From NCBI GenBank assembly GCA_964467705.1, contig CAYXUZ010000005.1, positions 1 to 64,000 of the forward strand: DNA of 64,000 nucleotides. The letters run 5' to 3'. The position numbers and the translations under genes were made by a program. Source of the stretch: CAADGU01 sp964467705. GTDB taxonomy: Bacteria > Chloroflexota > Anaerolineae > Promineifilales > Promineifilaceae. Positions within the stretch are counted from its first letter, which is position 1; each line of letters begins with the position of its first letter. Shown here piece by piece: positions 1 through 8,879 of this stretch. The notes under the pieces were generated by a model. The model ran no database searches. It was not told where the DNA came from and saw only the letters and a program-made list of their open reading frames with translations.

Positions 1-1
1 G

Positions 2-97
2 CTAGAGGCTATGGTGGAGGACACGGCCGTTTACACAGACACCATCACCCTCATGCCGACCAATCAATTGATCTACTTGCCTGCTGTACGGCGCTAA
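2..97 (+). CDS. C-terminal end of an unidentified protein (partial)
   Basis: A frame is open from the window edge to a TAA at 95-97 and gives about 31 residues ending LIYLPAVRR. It contains one ACGGCCGT palindrome read as Thr-Ala-Val, as in real genes of this window. The next gene converges on it, and a repeat cassette begins at its stop. Too little is visible to name a family. A terminal strand of a membrane-associated or SPFH-like protein is possible but not supported. Confidence 0.4.
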   Translation, partial: LEAMVEDTAVYTDTITLMPTNQLIYLPAVRR

Positions 98-127
98 ACT
101 GCTCACCGCTCACCGCTTACTGCTTAC
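97..127. repeat. Short-word repeat cassette (GCTCACC/GCTTACT words)
   Basis: Iterated words of the type CTGCTCACCGCTCACCGCTTACTG lie between two convergent genes. Read on the minus strand the cassette supplies the last codons (VSSKR) and stop of the uracil-DNA glycosylase. The same words recur at 10736-10789 and, more weakly, at 31507-31530. Confidence 0.7.
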
Positions 128-739
128 TTCATCATATTTACGGCGCACTTCCTGAATATCCTGCCACGTCAGGGCTTTGGGGCTGCCGGGGGTGCGGACG
201 GGGTTACGCAGTAGGTAGGAGGGGTGGAAGATGGGCATCACGCTACGGCCGTGCCACTCAAACCACTGCCCACGCAGTTTGGTGATGCCGGTCTGCCCCA
301 GGATAGATTGGGTAGCCACATTGCCCGTCAGCAGCATAATCACCGGGTCTACCAGCCGGATAATTTCCAGGACGTAGGGTTTGTAGGCTTCGATTTCGTC
401 GTTGGTGGGTTTGCGGAAGTTGGCTCCATCGTCGCCGGGGGGCATCCGAAAGACGGAGTTGGTGATGAATACGTCTTTTTCGGGGTCGAACTGGACGGCT
501 TGTAGGATTTGGTCGAGCAGTTGCCCGGCGCGGCCGACGAAGGGTTTGCCTATTTTGTTTTCTTCGGGGCCGGGGGCTTCGCCGACGATCATAAGTTTGG
601 CCTGGGGGTTGCCGCGATAGATGACGACGTTAGTGCCAGCGTTGGCTAATGGGTCGTCGGTCATTTGCATCATGGCGGCAACCAGTTCGTTGAGTGAGGT
701 GTAGTAGGTGGGACGTTTGTCAAACAGGCTGGATTGCAT
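110..739 (-). CDS. Uracil-DNA glycosylase, family 4-like, without Fe-S cysteines
   Basis: Removes uracil from DNA to start base-excision repair. The family 4/5 fold is recognisable from GEAPG (residues 53-57), the FVGRAGQLLD segment that follows it, NSVFRMPPG (about 94-102) and the C-terminal HPSYLLR with His172. Classical family 4 enzymes carry a [4Fe-4S] cluster bound by four cysteines. This 209-residue protein has no cysteine at all, so the cluster cannot be present. It starts at an ATG preceded by a strong AGGAGG about 8 nt upstream. Its 3' end runs into a repeat cassette that provides the stop codon. It is transcribed divergently from the Uma2 gene. The family assignment is firm; substrate preference cannot be judged from sequence. 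Confidence 0.88.
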   Translation of the reverse strand: MQSSLFDKRPTYYTSLNELVAAMMQMTDDPLANAGTNVVIYRGNPQAKLMIVGEAPGPEENKIGKPFVGRAGQLLDQILQAVQFDPEKDVFITNSVFRMPPGDDGANFRKPTNDEIEAYKPYVLEIIRLVDPVIMLLTGNVATQSILGQTGITKLRGQWFEWHGRSVMPIFHPSYLLRNPVRTPGSPKALTWQDIQEVRRKYDEVSSKR

Positions 740-819
740 GGTTGTTTCCTCCTCTTGCGCGGTGGCGCTGTGTCTATGTTACGGCCGTAAAGTTTATCTC
801 AATTGGCGCGTATTCTGTA

Positions 820-1446
820 ATGGGGCTGTATGATATACTCTCCGGTATGTTAGCCAATAAGGTTGTTTACCCCCTTGATGATGGTTCGCTGGTAGTGGCA
901 GCGCGACGGCCGTTCACTGTGGATGAGTTTCATCTGATGGCCGAAGCGGGCATTTTGCATGAGGATGATCGCCTGGAACTGATTGAAGGAGACATTGTAG
1001 ATATGAGTCCGGTAGGCATACGCCATATGGCAACTGTAAAGCGATTGAACGATATTTTAACTCATCGCCTACGAAACAAAGCGACTATCAGCGTTCAAGA
1101 CCCCATACGTCTGGATGATGAATCAGAACCCCAACCAGATATTGCTGTGTTAAAGTATCGAAGGGATTATTATGCCCGGCAGATGCCAACGGCCGTTGAT
1201 GTGCTGCTGTTGATTGAGGTGGCTGATTCGACGATGCCGTTTGACCGGAACGTGAAACGTGCGCTCTATGCCCGCGCTGGAATCCTTGAGTATTGGATTA
1301 TCAATTTGAATGAGAATCAGGTGGAGCTATACCGCCGGCCGGAAAACGGTGACTATACCGAACAGTTGATTGCCCGCGATCAGGAGATGGTCACGGCCGT
1401 CTCCTTCCCCGATATTGCTTTCCCCGCTTCTGACCTTATTGTTTGA
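820..1446 (+). CDS. Uma2 family endonuclease-like protein (DUF820)
   Basis: A PD-(D/E)XK-fold protein of the Uma2/DUF820 family, which is greatly expanded in cyanobacteria and Chloroflexota and whose role is still unclear. Visible hallmarks are the N-terminal FTVDEFHLMAEAGIL, DDRLELIEGDIVDMSP, the catalytic-type Asp in QPDIAVL, and LLIEVADST followed by a Lys in the KRALYARAGILEYWI segment. It ends with the usual Uma2 statement of how the host polypeptide is targeted (VSFPDIAFP). ATG at 820 and ATG at 847 are both possible starts. A longer reading from 694 would overlap the divergent glycosylase and is unlikely. Several ACGGCCGT copies lie inside the gene, so it belongs to the native sequence background. 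Confidence 0.85.
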   Translation: MGLYDILSGMLANKVVYPLDDGSLVVAARRPFTVDEFHLMAEAGILHEDDRLELIEGDIVDMSPVGIRHMATVKRLNDILTHRLRNKATISVQDPIRLDDESEPQPDIAVLKYRRDYYARQMPTAVDVLLLIEVADSTMPFDRNVKRALYARAGILEYWIINLNENQVELYRRPENGDYTEQLIARDQEMVTAVSFPDIAFPASDLIV

Positions 1447-1671
1447 TGGGTTATGCGCCGGTTGTCTGGTTTGTTGACGACGGCCGTCGCACAATCTCAC
1501 TGGTGCGTGTGCCTCCGGGCATCGCTACCATATTAAATCAAAGCTCAAAATGTTTAAGCAAAAGCTGGTTATGGATGAGTAAAAGTTGTTGGGGAGAGAG
1601 GCGAAGGGGAGGGGGTACGGCCGTGAGAAAACTGTATAAGCCTAATACAAGCTCAGCTATTTCCTGGATTG

Positions 1672-2550
1672 TCAATCATCAAACTCAGATTCGGAAAGCA
1701 AATTCTCTACTAATGTCGCAAAAACTGGAACAGGACAAGCAAACACTATTTTATCTCTATCAAGATCACTGCTGTTGAGTTTACTACTTTGGATGGCCAC
1801 AACCCAATACCTATCGCCTTCCTTACTGAACCCAATGACAGGTCCACCGCTCATTCCCACAATGTCATCAAGCGGAAAGTCATCTTTAAGTTTTCCGATG
1901 AAACGTGGAAATTTAGTGTTTAATAAGTCCCCCGGAGGATTATCCAGTTTTGTGACATCTATCATTGTCGGCCATAAAGTGGCGGTCATCAATTTACCTC
2001 TCTCAGAGGCTTGCATTTTAGTCTCAATGAATACATTTGGAAGCCCGAGAATGAAGTGATGACCAAACTCAACTTTGTGTTGATGTACCCAGTTTTCCTC
2101 ACGAACTGATACAATACCATTTGCTTCCAACAGGTTCCGGTAATATGGCGCTAGGCCGATCAACCCAAAATCAAGACCAGCTTCACTATCATGAATAAAG
2201 AATTTCGGGGCAGTTTCATATACAAACGGAATAGGATCGTAAGAAGCCACATTGTTGCCAAAGTAATCCACCAGAACAAATCGTTTTACTCTAATGTCTC
2301 CATTTGCGAGGTGACGCTCTAACTCTTCCAACACATGTCCAGCTGTAGCCCAACACCAATTGTCTCGCACAGAAAAGATAAATCCCGAATAACTGAAAAA
2401 TTGTAAGCCACCCACTGATTTCCCATCAGAATTGATCGAATAGTACCACCCTGACAAACTTACTAAATGACGACAGAAAAAGCGGAATGCTTCCTCAAAC
2501 TCAGGGTCATCAACCGGAGGAACCAATTCTGATAAATCATTGTTTTTCAA
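1672..2550 (-). CDS. Trypsin-like serine peptidase domain protein
   Basis: A 292-residue protein with the chymotrypsin/trypsin-like catalytic triad in order: His in WATAGHVLEE, Asp in GLDFGLIGL and Ser in GMSGGPVIGF. No signal peptide or membrane segment is visible, so it is probably cytoplasmic. This resembles trypsin-like domains found in bacterial defence or regulatory proteins more than secreted proteases. The start is a TTG at 2548-2550 with GAGGGG 8 nt upstream. The gene is clearly more AT-rich than its neighbours and contains no ACGGCCGT, which suggests recent acquisition. Function beyond peptidase is unknown. Confidence 0.75.
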   Translation of the reverse strand: MKNNDLSELVPPVDDPEFEEAFRFFCRHLVSLSGWYYSINSDGKSVGGLQFFSYSGFIFSVRDNWCWATAGHVLEELERHLANGDIRVKRFVLVDYFGNNVASYDPIPFVYETAPKFFIHDSEAGLDFGLIGLAPYYRNLLEANGIVSVREENWVHQHKVEFGHHFILGLPNVFIETKMQASERGKLMTATLWPTMIDVTKLDNPPGDLLNTKFPRFIGKLKDDFPLDDIVGMSGGPVIGFSKEGDRYWVVAIQSSKLNSSDLDRDKIVFACPVPVFATLVENLLSESEFDD

Positions 2551-2616
2551 AGTAAATACCCCTCGACTTAGAACACATCAACAATTTGTAATACCAATGT
2601 AATCCATTTATCAATC

Positions 2617-2646
2617 TGAATGGGGGTTGAGGTAGCGCACGGCCGT
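2617..2646. repeat. 30-bp direct repeat, copy 1 (duplicated 3' end of the M24 peptidase gene)
   Basis: It matches 3080-3109 at 29 of 30 positions. Copy 2 is the end of the peptidase gene, encoding TAVRYINPHS. Copy 1 on the minus strand reads TAVRYLNPHSD followed by a stop, in a short open stretch that also encodes QQDWGDTLS. The two copies flank the AT-rich 2695-3030 gene. Confidence 0.8.
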
Positions 2647-2694
2647 ACTCAAGGTATCACCCCAATCTTGCTGTATTGAATCCTGTTTCTAGCT

Positions 2695-3030
2695 TCACGC
2701 CCTAGCTACACGGTAAATTTTGCTCATTTTCCAGAGGCTTACGAGAAAACCAAGAATGAAGGACGAAACCATGAAATAAAAAACGAAGTTAAACAAAATG
2801 CCTTCGATTAAAAATTTGGATACGGGTTCCGCCAATGCCAACATGTTTGAATCAACAGTTGCCCACATGAGATGGGGTAGTCCACGGGCATTAATATAAA
2901 CCGAATCTAAATACTCCAATTCAGGATAGATAGTCGAAATATGGGTGAATGACTCGAAACAAAAAGCCAATGATGTAGCAATGAGTGTAAGGAGGAGCGA
3001 AGCCAGTAAAAATCTAGAGAGGGTTTTCAT
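2695..3030 (-). CDS. Small two-helix membrane protein, unknown function
   Basis: 111 residues. An N-terminal hydrophobic segment (about 5-25) could be a signal anchor, and a second membrane helix lies at about 75-102 (a stretch rich in Phe, Val and Leu). About 50 polar residues between them probably face outward, and the tail is basic (WKMSKIYRVARA). I do not recognise the family. It is AT-rich, lacks ACGGCCGT, and is flanked by the 30-bp direct repeat derived from the end of the neighbouring peptidase gene. It therefore looks like an inserted accessory gene. ATG start with an upstream AT-rich region. Confidence 0.55.
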   Translation of the reverse strand: MKTLSRFLLASLLLTLIATSLAFCFESFTHISTIYPELEYLDSVYINARGLPHLMWATVDSNMLALAEPVSKFLIEGILFNFVFYFMVSSFILGFLVSLWKMSKIYRVARA

Positions 3031-3073
3031 TTTATCACTAATAAATTCTTTTTAGGTGGTTGCGATCTGTGTC

Positions 3074-4279
3074 TTAGCTTGAATGGGGGTTGATGTAGCG
3101 CACGGCCGTTTGCGGCCGTCCCAGATACTCCACCCCATTCTCTGTCACCACCACATCCTCTTCCAGGCTCATCATGCCCCGGTTGGGCACGATCACATGC
3201 AGTTCCAGCGTGAAGATATTGCCCACCTCCACCAACATCCCGGTGGTGTCGCCATACCGCTCCCAGCGTGGCCCCAGCACCGTAGAGCCATCATGCGCCA
3301 CCCGCCCCAGCAAATGACCAAAGGCATGTTTGTATTCCGGGAAGCCGTTGTCCACAATAAAATCCCGCGCCGCCTCATCCACCTGCCAGCCCGGCGTCCC
3401 CGGCTTCAAGGCTGACTCCCCCGCCTTAATCGCCCCATACACCACATCAAAAGCATGCTGCACATCGGGCGGGGCTTGCGTCTCGCCATCATCCAGCACA
3501 TACCACATGCGCTGCAAATCGGAGCAATAGTCGTCCTGCTTCACGCCCAAATCCATGTGCAGCAGGTGGCCTTTTTGCAGCACCACATCCCCCGGCGCAG
3601 CATGGCCAATGGCCGACTCCGGCCCACAGGTGACAATGGGATTAAACGGCTTTGGCCAGGCGTAACCCAGCCCCATTTCGTCAATGCGCTGATGCACAAA
3701 GGCGGCAATCTGCCGCTGCGTCATGCCCGGCCTGACAAACGCTTCTACTTCGTCGAATAGTTGCAGGGTGGTGGCAACGGCCGTGCGCACCCGCGCCACC
3801 TCCGCCGCACTCTTCCGCCCCCGCAACGCCGACACCAGCTTCTCCGCCGAAACCAGTCGGTCGGCAAACGGCGTGCCCGCCAGATGCTCCCGCAGCGCCA
3901 GATACAGGCCATGACTCAGCCCATCGGCGGCCACATCATTGACCGAATAGTTGATGGCAATGCTCGCCGGATTCAGCCGCGCCAACGCCTCCCGCAGCGG
4001 TTGGGCAATGCCTTCGTCATAGCCCACAATGTCCTGGTAAACGCCCAACTGCGCCACATTTTCCGTGTCATACCGACCCACAATGGCCGTGTGACGGCCG
4101 TCCTTGCTCAAAATAAACGCCGACTGCCAGGTCACATCCACCCCGGCCACCAGCTCCAACGTCGGGTCTGGCGAAAGGGTTGTCTCGCGTACAAACGTCA
4201 GCCACACATCCACGCCAAACTCGTTCAAAATAGCGGTTGCCTGAGCCACCTTTTCTACAATCAATTGTTTGTTATCCAT
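3074..4279 (-). CDS. M24 family metallopeptidase (Xaa-Pro dipeptidase/aminopeptidase-like)
   Basis: 401 residues, usual length for Xaa-Pro peptidases. It has an N-terminal creatinase-like domain (about 1-150) and a C-terminal pita-bread catalytic domain. The metal ligands can be placed: Asp243 and Asp254 (HMDLGVKQDDYCSD), His322 (FGHLLGR), Glu359 (FTLELHV) and Glu374 (SLEEDVVV). It hydrolyses bonds next to proline or acts on related small substrates; the exact substrate cannot be read. The start ATG has an AAGGGA-type RBS. No signal peptide is visible, so it is cytoplasmic. The last codons form copy 2 of the 30-bp direct repeat. Confidence 0.88.
   Translation of the reverse strand: MDNKQLIVEKVAQATAILNEFGVDVWLTFVRETTLSPDPTLELVAGVDVTWQSAFILSKDGRHTAIVGRYDTENVAQLGVYQDIVGYDEGIAQPLREALARLNPASIAINYSVNDVAADGLSHGLYLALREHLAGTPFADRLVSAEKLVSALRGRKSAAEVARVRTAVATTLQLFDEVEAFVRPGMTQRQIAAFVHQRIDEMGLGYAWPKPFNPIVTCGPESAIGHAAPGDVVLQKGHLLHMDLGVKQDDYCSDLQRMWYVLDDGETQAPPDVQHAFDVVYGAIKAGESALKPGTPGWQVDEAARDFIVDNGFPEYKHAFGHLLGRVAHDGSTVLGPRWERYGDTTGMLVEVGNIFTLELHVIVPNRGMMSLEEDVVVTENGVEYLGRPQTAVRYINPHSS
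3080..3109. repeat. 30-bp direct repeat, copy 2
   Basis: This is the 3' end of the M24 peptidase gene, including one ACGGCCGT. It is 29/30 identical to 2617-2646. The arrangement resembles an element inserted at a gene end that restores that end, or a duplication remnant. Confidence 0.8.
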
Positions 4280-4348
4280 GTTATTCCCTTTGTTTAACGC
4301 GGAGACGCGGAGGCGCAGAGAAAAATCCGCGTTATCCGCGTCCTATTT

Positions 4349-5248
4349 TCACCCTATCACCTTGTCAACTTTGTACTGGATCATCTCTTTCATCTGCGAC
4401 TTGCCGGAATTGGCGTAGATGGGCAGTGCTGGGGCAGGGGACAGTGCCACTTGTACAGCACGGCCGTCACCCGTCATAAACTGCACCTGCCAGCCCGTTG
4501 CGGTTACGGCCGTGTCCACCCATTGCAGCGCATCCAATCGCGCCAACCCCAATTCCTGCCGGGCATAAAAATCGGCCACCTGCTCCACTACGCCATAACC
4601 GGAACGGCCGCGCAGCCGTTCCAGCCATACTGCGCCTTGCTGCGTGGCGGTCAATAATTGCGGGATGTCGGCGGGGGCGACACGGCCGTAACAGACCCCT
4701 TCCGGCAAAGTCAGGAGCGTCCCGGCAAAACGATGCCCGCCCAAATGCGTGGTCATCCAGGCCGCGCTGCCCACTTTTTCGGCCAGCGCCCGGTAGAGGG
4801 CCGCCCCATACACCGCGCAGCTTCGGTCGCGCTTGCCATTGGTGCAGACAAAATAACGCTGCCCCGTCACCAGATGCGGCTCGTAACGGCCGTCGCCGCG
4901 CACCACCGCCGCCACGTCCAGTTCCAATAAATCCTCATACGCCCCCAGACGAAACTCATACAATCGCGGCCACGCTGCCTCATTCACCCCCACAAAAAAG
5001 GTCAACACGTCCGCATCTGGCCGAAACTGGCGAATGAATTGGAGACGGCCGTTTACCGCTGCCACCTGCTCACCTGACCACTTGAGCACATTTCCCGGCA
5101 ATTCATTCTCCTCCGTCGCGTTCGCCCCCCACGGCCGGGTATATTCCAACATGAACCAGACGGCCGCAGTTACGGCCGTGCCCATCATCGGCTCATTCAT
5201 CGCCGCCGAAGTCTCACAACAAAGGAAATCAGGAGGTAGTTCAATCAT
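4349..5248 (-). CDS. Sucrase/ferredoxin-like family protein
   Basis: 299-residue protein of the Suc/Fer-like family (PF06999), whose C-terminal part is related to thioredoxin-like [2Fe-2S] ferredoxins. Visible signatures are the N-terminal FLCCETSAAMNEPMMGTA, then VCTNGKRDRSCAVYG (two Cys) and THLGGHRFAGTLLTLP with paired His. The Cys and His residues probably bind an Fe-S cluster. The biological role of the family is unsettled. It contains many ACGGCCGT copies. It is transcribed divergently from the aldo/keto reductase, with about 80 bp between the start codons. Confidence 0.8.
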   Translation of the reverse strand: MIELPPDFLCCETSAAMNEPMMGTAVTAAVWFMLEYTRPWGANATEENELPGNVLKWSGEQVAAVNGRLQFIRQFRPDADVLTFFVGVNEAAWPRLYEFRLGAYEDLLELDVAAVVRGDGRYEPHLVTGQRYFVCTNGKRDRSCAVYGAALYRALAEKVGSAAWMTTHLGGHRFAGTLLTLPEGVCYGRVAPADIPQLLTATQQGAVWLERLRGRSGYGVVEQVADFYARQELGLARLDALQWVDTAVTATGWQVQFMTGDGRAVQVALSPAPALPIYANSGKSQMKEMIQYKVDKVIG

Positions 5249-5327
5249 AGGCTTATTCCGGTGAACGAGTGTAATTATAGTCCGGGTGAGGTATCATTCA
5301 ACAAAACATTCCGGGAGAACACAAACC

Positions 5328-6308
5328 ATGATGCAACGAACATTTGATAAGACAACGGCCGTGTCTGAAATCGGTCTGGGCACCTGGCAGTTAGGTGGTG
5401 ATTGGGGTGCGGTGGATGATAAAACGGCGCTGGAAATTATGGAAACGGCCGTAGCCCAGGGCGTCAACTTTTTTGATACGGCCGATGTCTACGGCGGCGG
5501 CCGCAGCGAGCAACGCATCGCCCAATTTTTGCACAACCAACCGGCCACCATCTTTGTCGCCACCAAACTCGGACGTTCCGGTGATCCCGGTTGGCCGCAA
5601 AACTTCACCTATGAGAACATGCGCCGGCACACCGAAGCCTCTCTGCGCCGTTTGCAGGTGGAGGCACTCGACCTGACCCAACTGCACTGCATCCCCACCG
5701 CCGAATTACAACGCGGTGACGTGTTTGAGTACCTGCGCCGCCTGAAACAGGAAGGCAAAATCAAACGTTTTGGCGTCAGCGTTGAATCTATGGACGAAGC
5801 CCTCATTTGCCTGGAACAGGATGGGGTCGCTTCGCTGCAAATCATTTTCAACCTCTTCCGCCAGAAACCGATCACCACCCTCTTTGACAAAGCGCAGCAA
5901 AAAGGAATTGCCATCATCGTCCGCCTGCCGCTGGCCTCCGGGTTACTGGCCGGTAAGTTCACCCAAAGCAGCACCTTTGCCGCCAATGATCATCGCCACT
6001 ACAACCGGGATGGCGACGCCTTTAACGTGGGTGAAACATTTGCCGGGCTGCCCTTTGCCGTGGGCGTAGAACTGGCCGATGAATTGAAAACGCTGGTTCC
6101 TGAGGGGATGACGATGGCTCAATTTGCCCAACGCTGGATTTTAGACTTCCCCGCCGTGACCACCATCATTACCGGGGCCACCAAAGTCAGCCAGGTAGAA
6201 TCAAACACGGCCGTGACCCGTCTCCCGCCCCTCTCCCCCGAACTGCACCAGCAACTGGCCGCCTTCTACCAGTCCAAAGTCCACGCCCACATCCGCGGCC
6301 CTTACTGA
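5328..6308 (+). CDS. Aldo/keto reductase
   Basis: NAD(P)H-dependent reductase of the (beta/alpha)8 AKR superfamily. The catalytic tetrad can be placed at Asp50 and Tyr55 (FDTADVYG), Lys80 (VATKLG) and His120 (LTQLHC). The C-terminal part has the nucleotide-binding IITGATKVSQVESN stretch. Length is 326 residues, normal for the group. ATG at 5328 is chosen because GGGAGA lies 10 nt upstream; a longer frame from 5286 has no RBS. Substrate is unknown. It resembles AKR11/IolS-type general stress reductases. Confidence 0.9.
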   Translation: MMQRTFDKTTAVSEIGLGTWQLGGDWGAVDDKTALEIMETAVAQGVNFFDTADVYGGGRSEQRIAQFLHNQPATIFVATKLGRSGDPGWPQNFTYENMRRHTEASLRRLQVEALDLTQLHCIPTAELQRGDVFEYLRRLKQEGKIKRFGVSVESMDEALICLEQDGVASLQIIFNLFRQKPITTLFDKAQQKGIAIIVRLPLASGLLAGKFTQSSTFAANDHRHYNRDGDAFNVGETFAGLPFAVGVELADELKTLVPEGMTMAQFAQRWILDFPAVTTIITGATKVSQVESNTAVTRLPPLSPELHQQLAAFYQSKVHAHIRGPY

Positions 6309-6452
6309 ACTACAACGGATAGAGAATGAAACGGATAAGATTCCCCCCGCTGCTACCGTCCACTCAATTTCCGAAGTGCACTATTATGCGGAGAGGGAAC
6401 ATGCCTCAAATTAACTGGCAGATAAATCTTACTCGCTACGATACTATACTAA

Positions 6453-7475
6453 CTATTCATTATTACATCCTAATGCATAGAGTTGTCCTTTTTTGGGAAA
6501 GACTACGTACCTACCTTCAGGCGACAGTTGAAAATTGGTGTGTGTTAATTCAGATTCCAAACCTTCCCCATCAATTTCTAAATACAAGTCATATGGGATT
6601 TTGGCGGAAATCGTCTCATCTTTGGATGTGATTGAAATATATTCATCAGTGGATTTAATGAACAAAAGCTGATTGAGAGCATCATTCCAAATTACGGAAC
6701 GAATATTTTCGATGTGTTCAATTCTTCCCTCCTGATTGATTGGATCGTAAACATAGATTTTATTTTGATCTTCTGCAAACCAGGCACGATACCAATAAGT
6801 TTTATCATTCAAGGAAAATGTAATGTTGTGAGACAAAGGCCATGGCTCAAGAAATATATCAGAGTTATCAAAAAACCTTTCTATTTCCTCAAGCGATATC
6901 CAAACAGGCTCCATAGTTTCAAGATTGATTAGAACTTGTGTGCCTATTGGTCCTGACTCGGGGACGATAATATATGAAAAGTACATTCCATCAGAAGACC
7001 AAAACCAATTCCCAACATGAGTATTACCCAAGCTATATTGATTATTTTGATTGATTAACCATCTTCCCAATTGTAGACGGCCATCATCTACAATCATTTT
7101 CGTATCAATTATTTGCCAGTTCCCATCAGATGATTCATCAACAACTTTTGCCTCACAATCACATGGCAACCGATATTTGATAGTGCGCTCGCCAAGATTA
7201 GTAGCTGATCCGTCCTGCAAGTTCCACCGATATGTATTAAACCTTCTCGAAAAATCAGAATCTAGCGGGCCTTGCTCAAGTAGTAGGTTTGCAATTGAAT
7301 CTTCGGAAAAGGTCACTCTATAAATACCCGTTGCGTCAGGAGTAAATTCGGTAATTTCTGGCTGTGCAATAATTGAATCACATATAACTTGAAAAGAGTT
7401 TATTTTTTCTGCACAAGAGGATAAAACTGCGCCAACCAGCAACATTAAAGCAATGAATCGTCTATTTGTTAACAT
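6453..7475 (-). CDS. Lipoprotein of unknown function, possible beta-propeller
   Basis: 340 residues with a clear lipoprotein signal: basic start, hydrophobic core and lipobox VLSSC with Cys21. The mature part has repeated pieces such as GNWFWSSDGMYFSYI, IWNDALNQLLFI and FQLSPEGRYVVF, which look like TolB/WD40-type propeller blades. It would be anchored at the outer face of the cytoplasmic membrane. It is markedly AT-rich, contains no ACGGCCGT, and ends close to hemL, where it appears to be an intruder. Its ATG lies only 7 nt downstream of the hemL stop, so it can be co-transcribed with hemL. Confidence 0.65.
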   Translation of the reverse strand: MLTNRRFIALMLLVGAVLSSCAEKINSFQVICDSIIAQPEITEFTPDATGIYRVTFSEDSIANLLLEQGPLDSDFSRRFNTYRWNLQDGSATNLGERTIKYRLPCDCEAKVVDESSDGNWQIIDTKMIVDDGRLQLGRWLINQNNQYSLGNTHVGNWFWSSDGMYFSYIIVPESGPIGTQVLINLETMEPVWISLEEIERFFDNSDIFLEPWPLSHNITFSLNDKTYWYRAWFAEDQNKIYVYDPINQEGRIEHIENIRSVIWNDALNQLLFIKSTDEYISITSKDETISAKIPYDLYLEIDGEGLESELTHTNFQLSPEGRYVVFPKKGQLYALGCNNE

Positions 7476-7482
7476 AAAATAA

Positions 7483-8772
7483 TCACTCGACTACGGCCGT
7501 AAACGCCCCCATAAACGCCCTTACCGTCCGCTCAATTTCCGCATCGCCATGTGCTGTAGATAGGAAACAGGCCTCAAACTGGCTAGGCGGCAGATAGACG
7601 CCGTTTTCCAGCAAAACCTGGAAGGCGCGGCCAAACCTCGCTGTGTCACTTTGTGCCGCCGACTCCCAATCCGTCACCGGCTGCTCGGTGAAAAAGGTGG
7701 TAAACATCGTGCCCACCCGGTTGATTTGCACGGGTACGCCTGCTCTGTCAGCAGCTTGCTGAATGGCAGTGGTGAGCGTCACGGCCGTGTCCGCCACCTG
7801 TTGCCACACCCCTTCCGCCTGTATCCCCCGCAACGTCGCCAGACCCGCCGCCATCGCCAGTGGATTGCCGGACAGGGTGCCCGCCTGGTACATCGTGCCA
7901 ACCGGGGCGACCATCTGCATGATGTCGCGGCAGCCGCCATAGGCCCCCACCGGCAGCCCGCCGCCAATCACCTTGCCCAACGCCGTAATGTCCGGGCGCA
8001 CGTTGTAGAGCGCCTGTGCCCCGCCCGGATGCACCCGGAAGCCGGTCATCACCTCGTCAAAAATCAGCAGTGCCCCCTCTCTGGTGGTCATGTCGCGCAG
8101 CCCTTCCAGAAATCCCGGCTGTGGCGGCACGACGCCCATGTTACCCGCCACCGGCTCCACAATGATGGCCGCAATCTCGCCAGGGAACTGTTCAAACAAA
8201 GCGGCGACCGCCTCCAAATTGTTGTACGGCGCGACCAGGGTGTCGGCGGTCGTCGCTTTGGGTACACCCGGCGAATCGGGCAGCCCCAATGTAGCCACGC
8301 CGGAACCGGCCTGCACCAGCAGCATATCGGCGTGGCCGTGATAATTGCCCTGGAACTTGATGATTTTGCTGCGCCCGGTGAAGGCCCGCGCCAGCCGCAA
8401 CGCGCTCATGGTCGCCTCGGTGCCGGAGTTGACAAAACGGATCATTTCGATGTTGGGCATGAAGGCCATCACCAGTTCCGCCAGCTCCACTTCCAACGGG
8501 CTGGGCGCGCCAAAACTGGTGCTTTTCACGGCCGTGTCCGCCAAAGCCCGCACCACCTCCGAGTGGGCGTGCCCGCGAATCAGCGGCCCAAAGGAAAGGA
8601 CGTAATCCACAAAACGGTTGCCATCCACATCCACCAGATACGCCCCTTCGCCCCGGTCAATAAACAACGGCTGCCCACCCACCGCCCGAAACGCCCGCGC
8701 CGGAGAATCCACCCCGCCGGGCAGCAGCGTTTGGGCTTTGGCAAATAGTTCGATTGATTTTTGGATGTTCAT
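7483..8772 (-). CDS. hemL: Glutamate-1-semialdehyde 2,1-aminomutase
   Basis: PLP enzyme that converts glutamate-1-semialdehyde, made by HemA, to 5-aminolevulinate, the second step of the C5 route. 429 residues, the usual size. The PLP lysine is Lys267 (ITALGKVIGGGLPVGAYGG). Asp239 (LLIFDEVMTGFR) contacts the PLP ring nitrogen, and NSGTEA (115-120) binds the phosphate. ATG start with AAGGA upstream. It lies at the downstream end of the heme cluster, separated from hemH by an AT-rich unknown gene. It carries three ACGGCCGT copies. Confidence 0.96.
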   Translation of the reverse strand: MNIQKSIELFAKAQTLLPGGVDSPARAFRAVGGQPLFIDRGEGAYLVDVDGNRFVDYVLSFGPLIRGHAHSEVVRALADTAVKSTSFGAPSPLEVELAELVMAFMPNIEMIRFVNSGTEATMSALRLARAFTGRSKIIKFQGNYHGHADMLLVQAGSGVATLGLPDSPGVPKATTADTLVAPYNNLEAVAALFEQFPGEIAAIIVEPVAGNMGVVPPQPGFLEGLRDMTTREGALLIFDEVMTGFRVHPGGAQALYNVRPDITALGKVIGGGLPVGAYGGCRDIMQMVAPVGTMYQAGTLSGNPLAMAAGLATLRGIQAEGVWQQVADTAVTLTTAIQQAADRAGVPVQINRVGTMFTTFFTEQPVTDWESAAQSDTARFGRAFQVLLENGVYLPPSQFEACFLSTAHGDAEIERTVRAFMGAFTAVVE

Positions 8773-8879
8773 GTGATGTCCTTAATGCTCACATCAGGTG
8801 TGTGCTGCTATAGCTAATATGTTGCTGCTAGATAGGTGAATGTTCACCAAGGATTGTTGCGTTCATCTGCAAAATCCTG

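Noticed and set aside
1443..1778. Open frame on the plus strand after the Uma2 gene
   Set aside because: It runs into the 3' end of the protease gene on the other strand, lacks an RBS and resembles no family. The stretch 1447-1671 looks non-coding.
7651..8748. Long open frame on the plus strand antisense to hemL (about 365 codons)
   Set aside because: It is the mirror of a strongly conserved gene, rich in His/Arg/Gly as expected for antisense of GC-rich codons, with no recognisable domain. Similar mirror frames accompany most heme genes.
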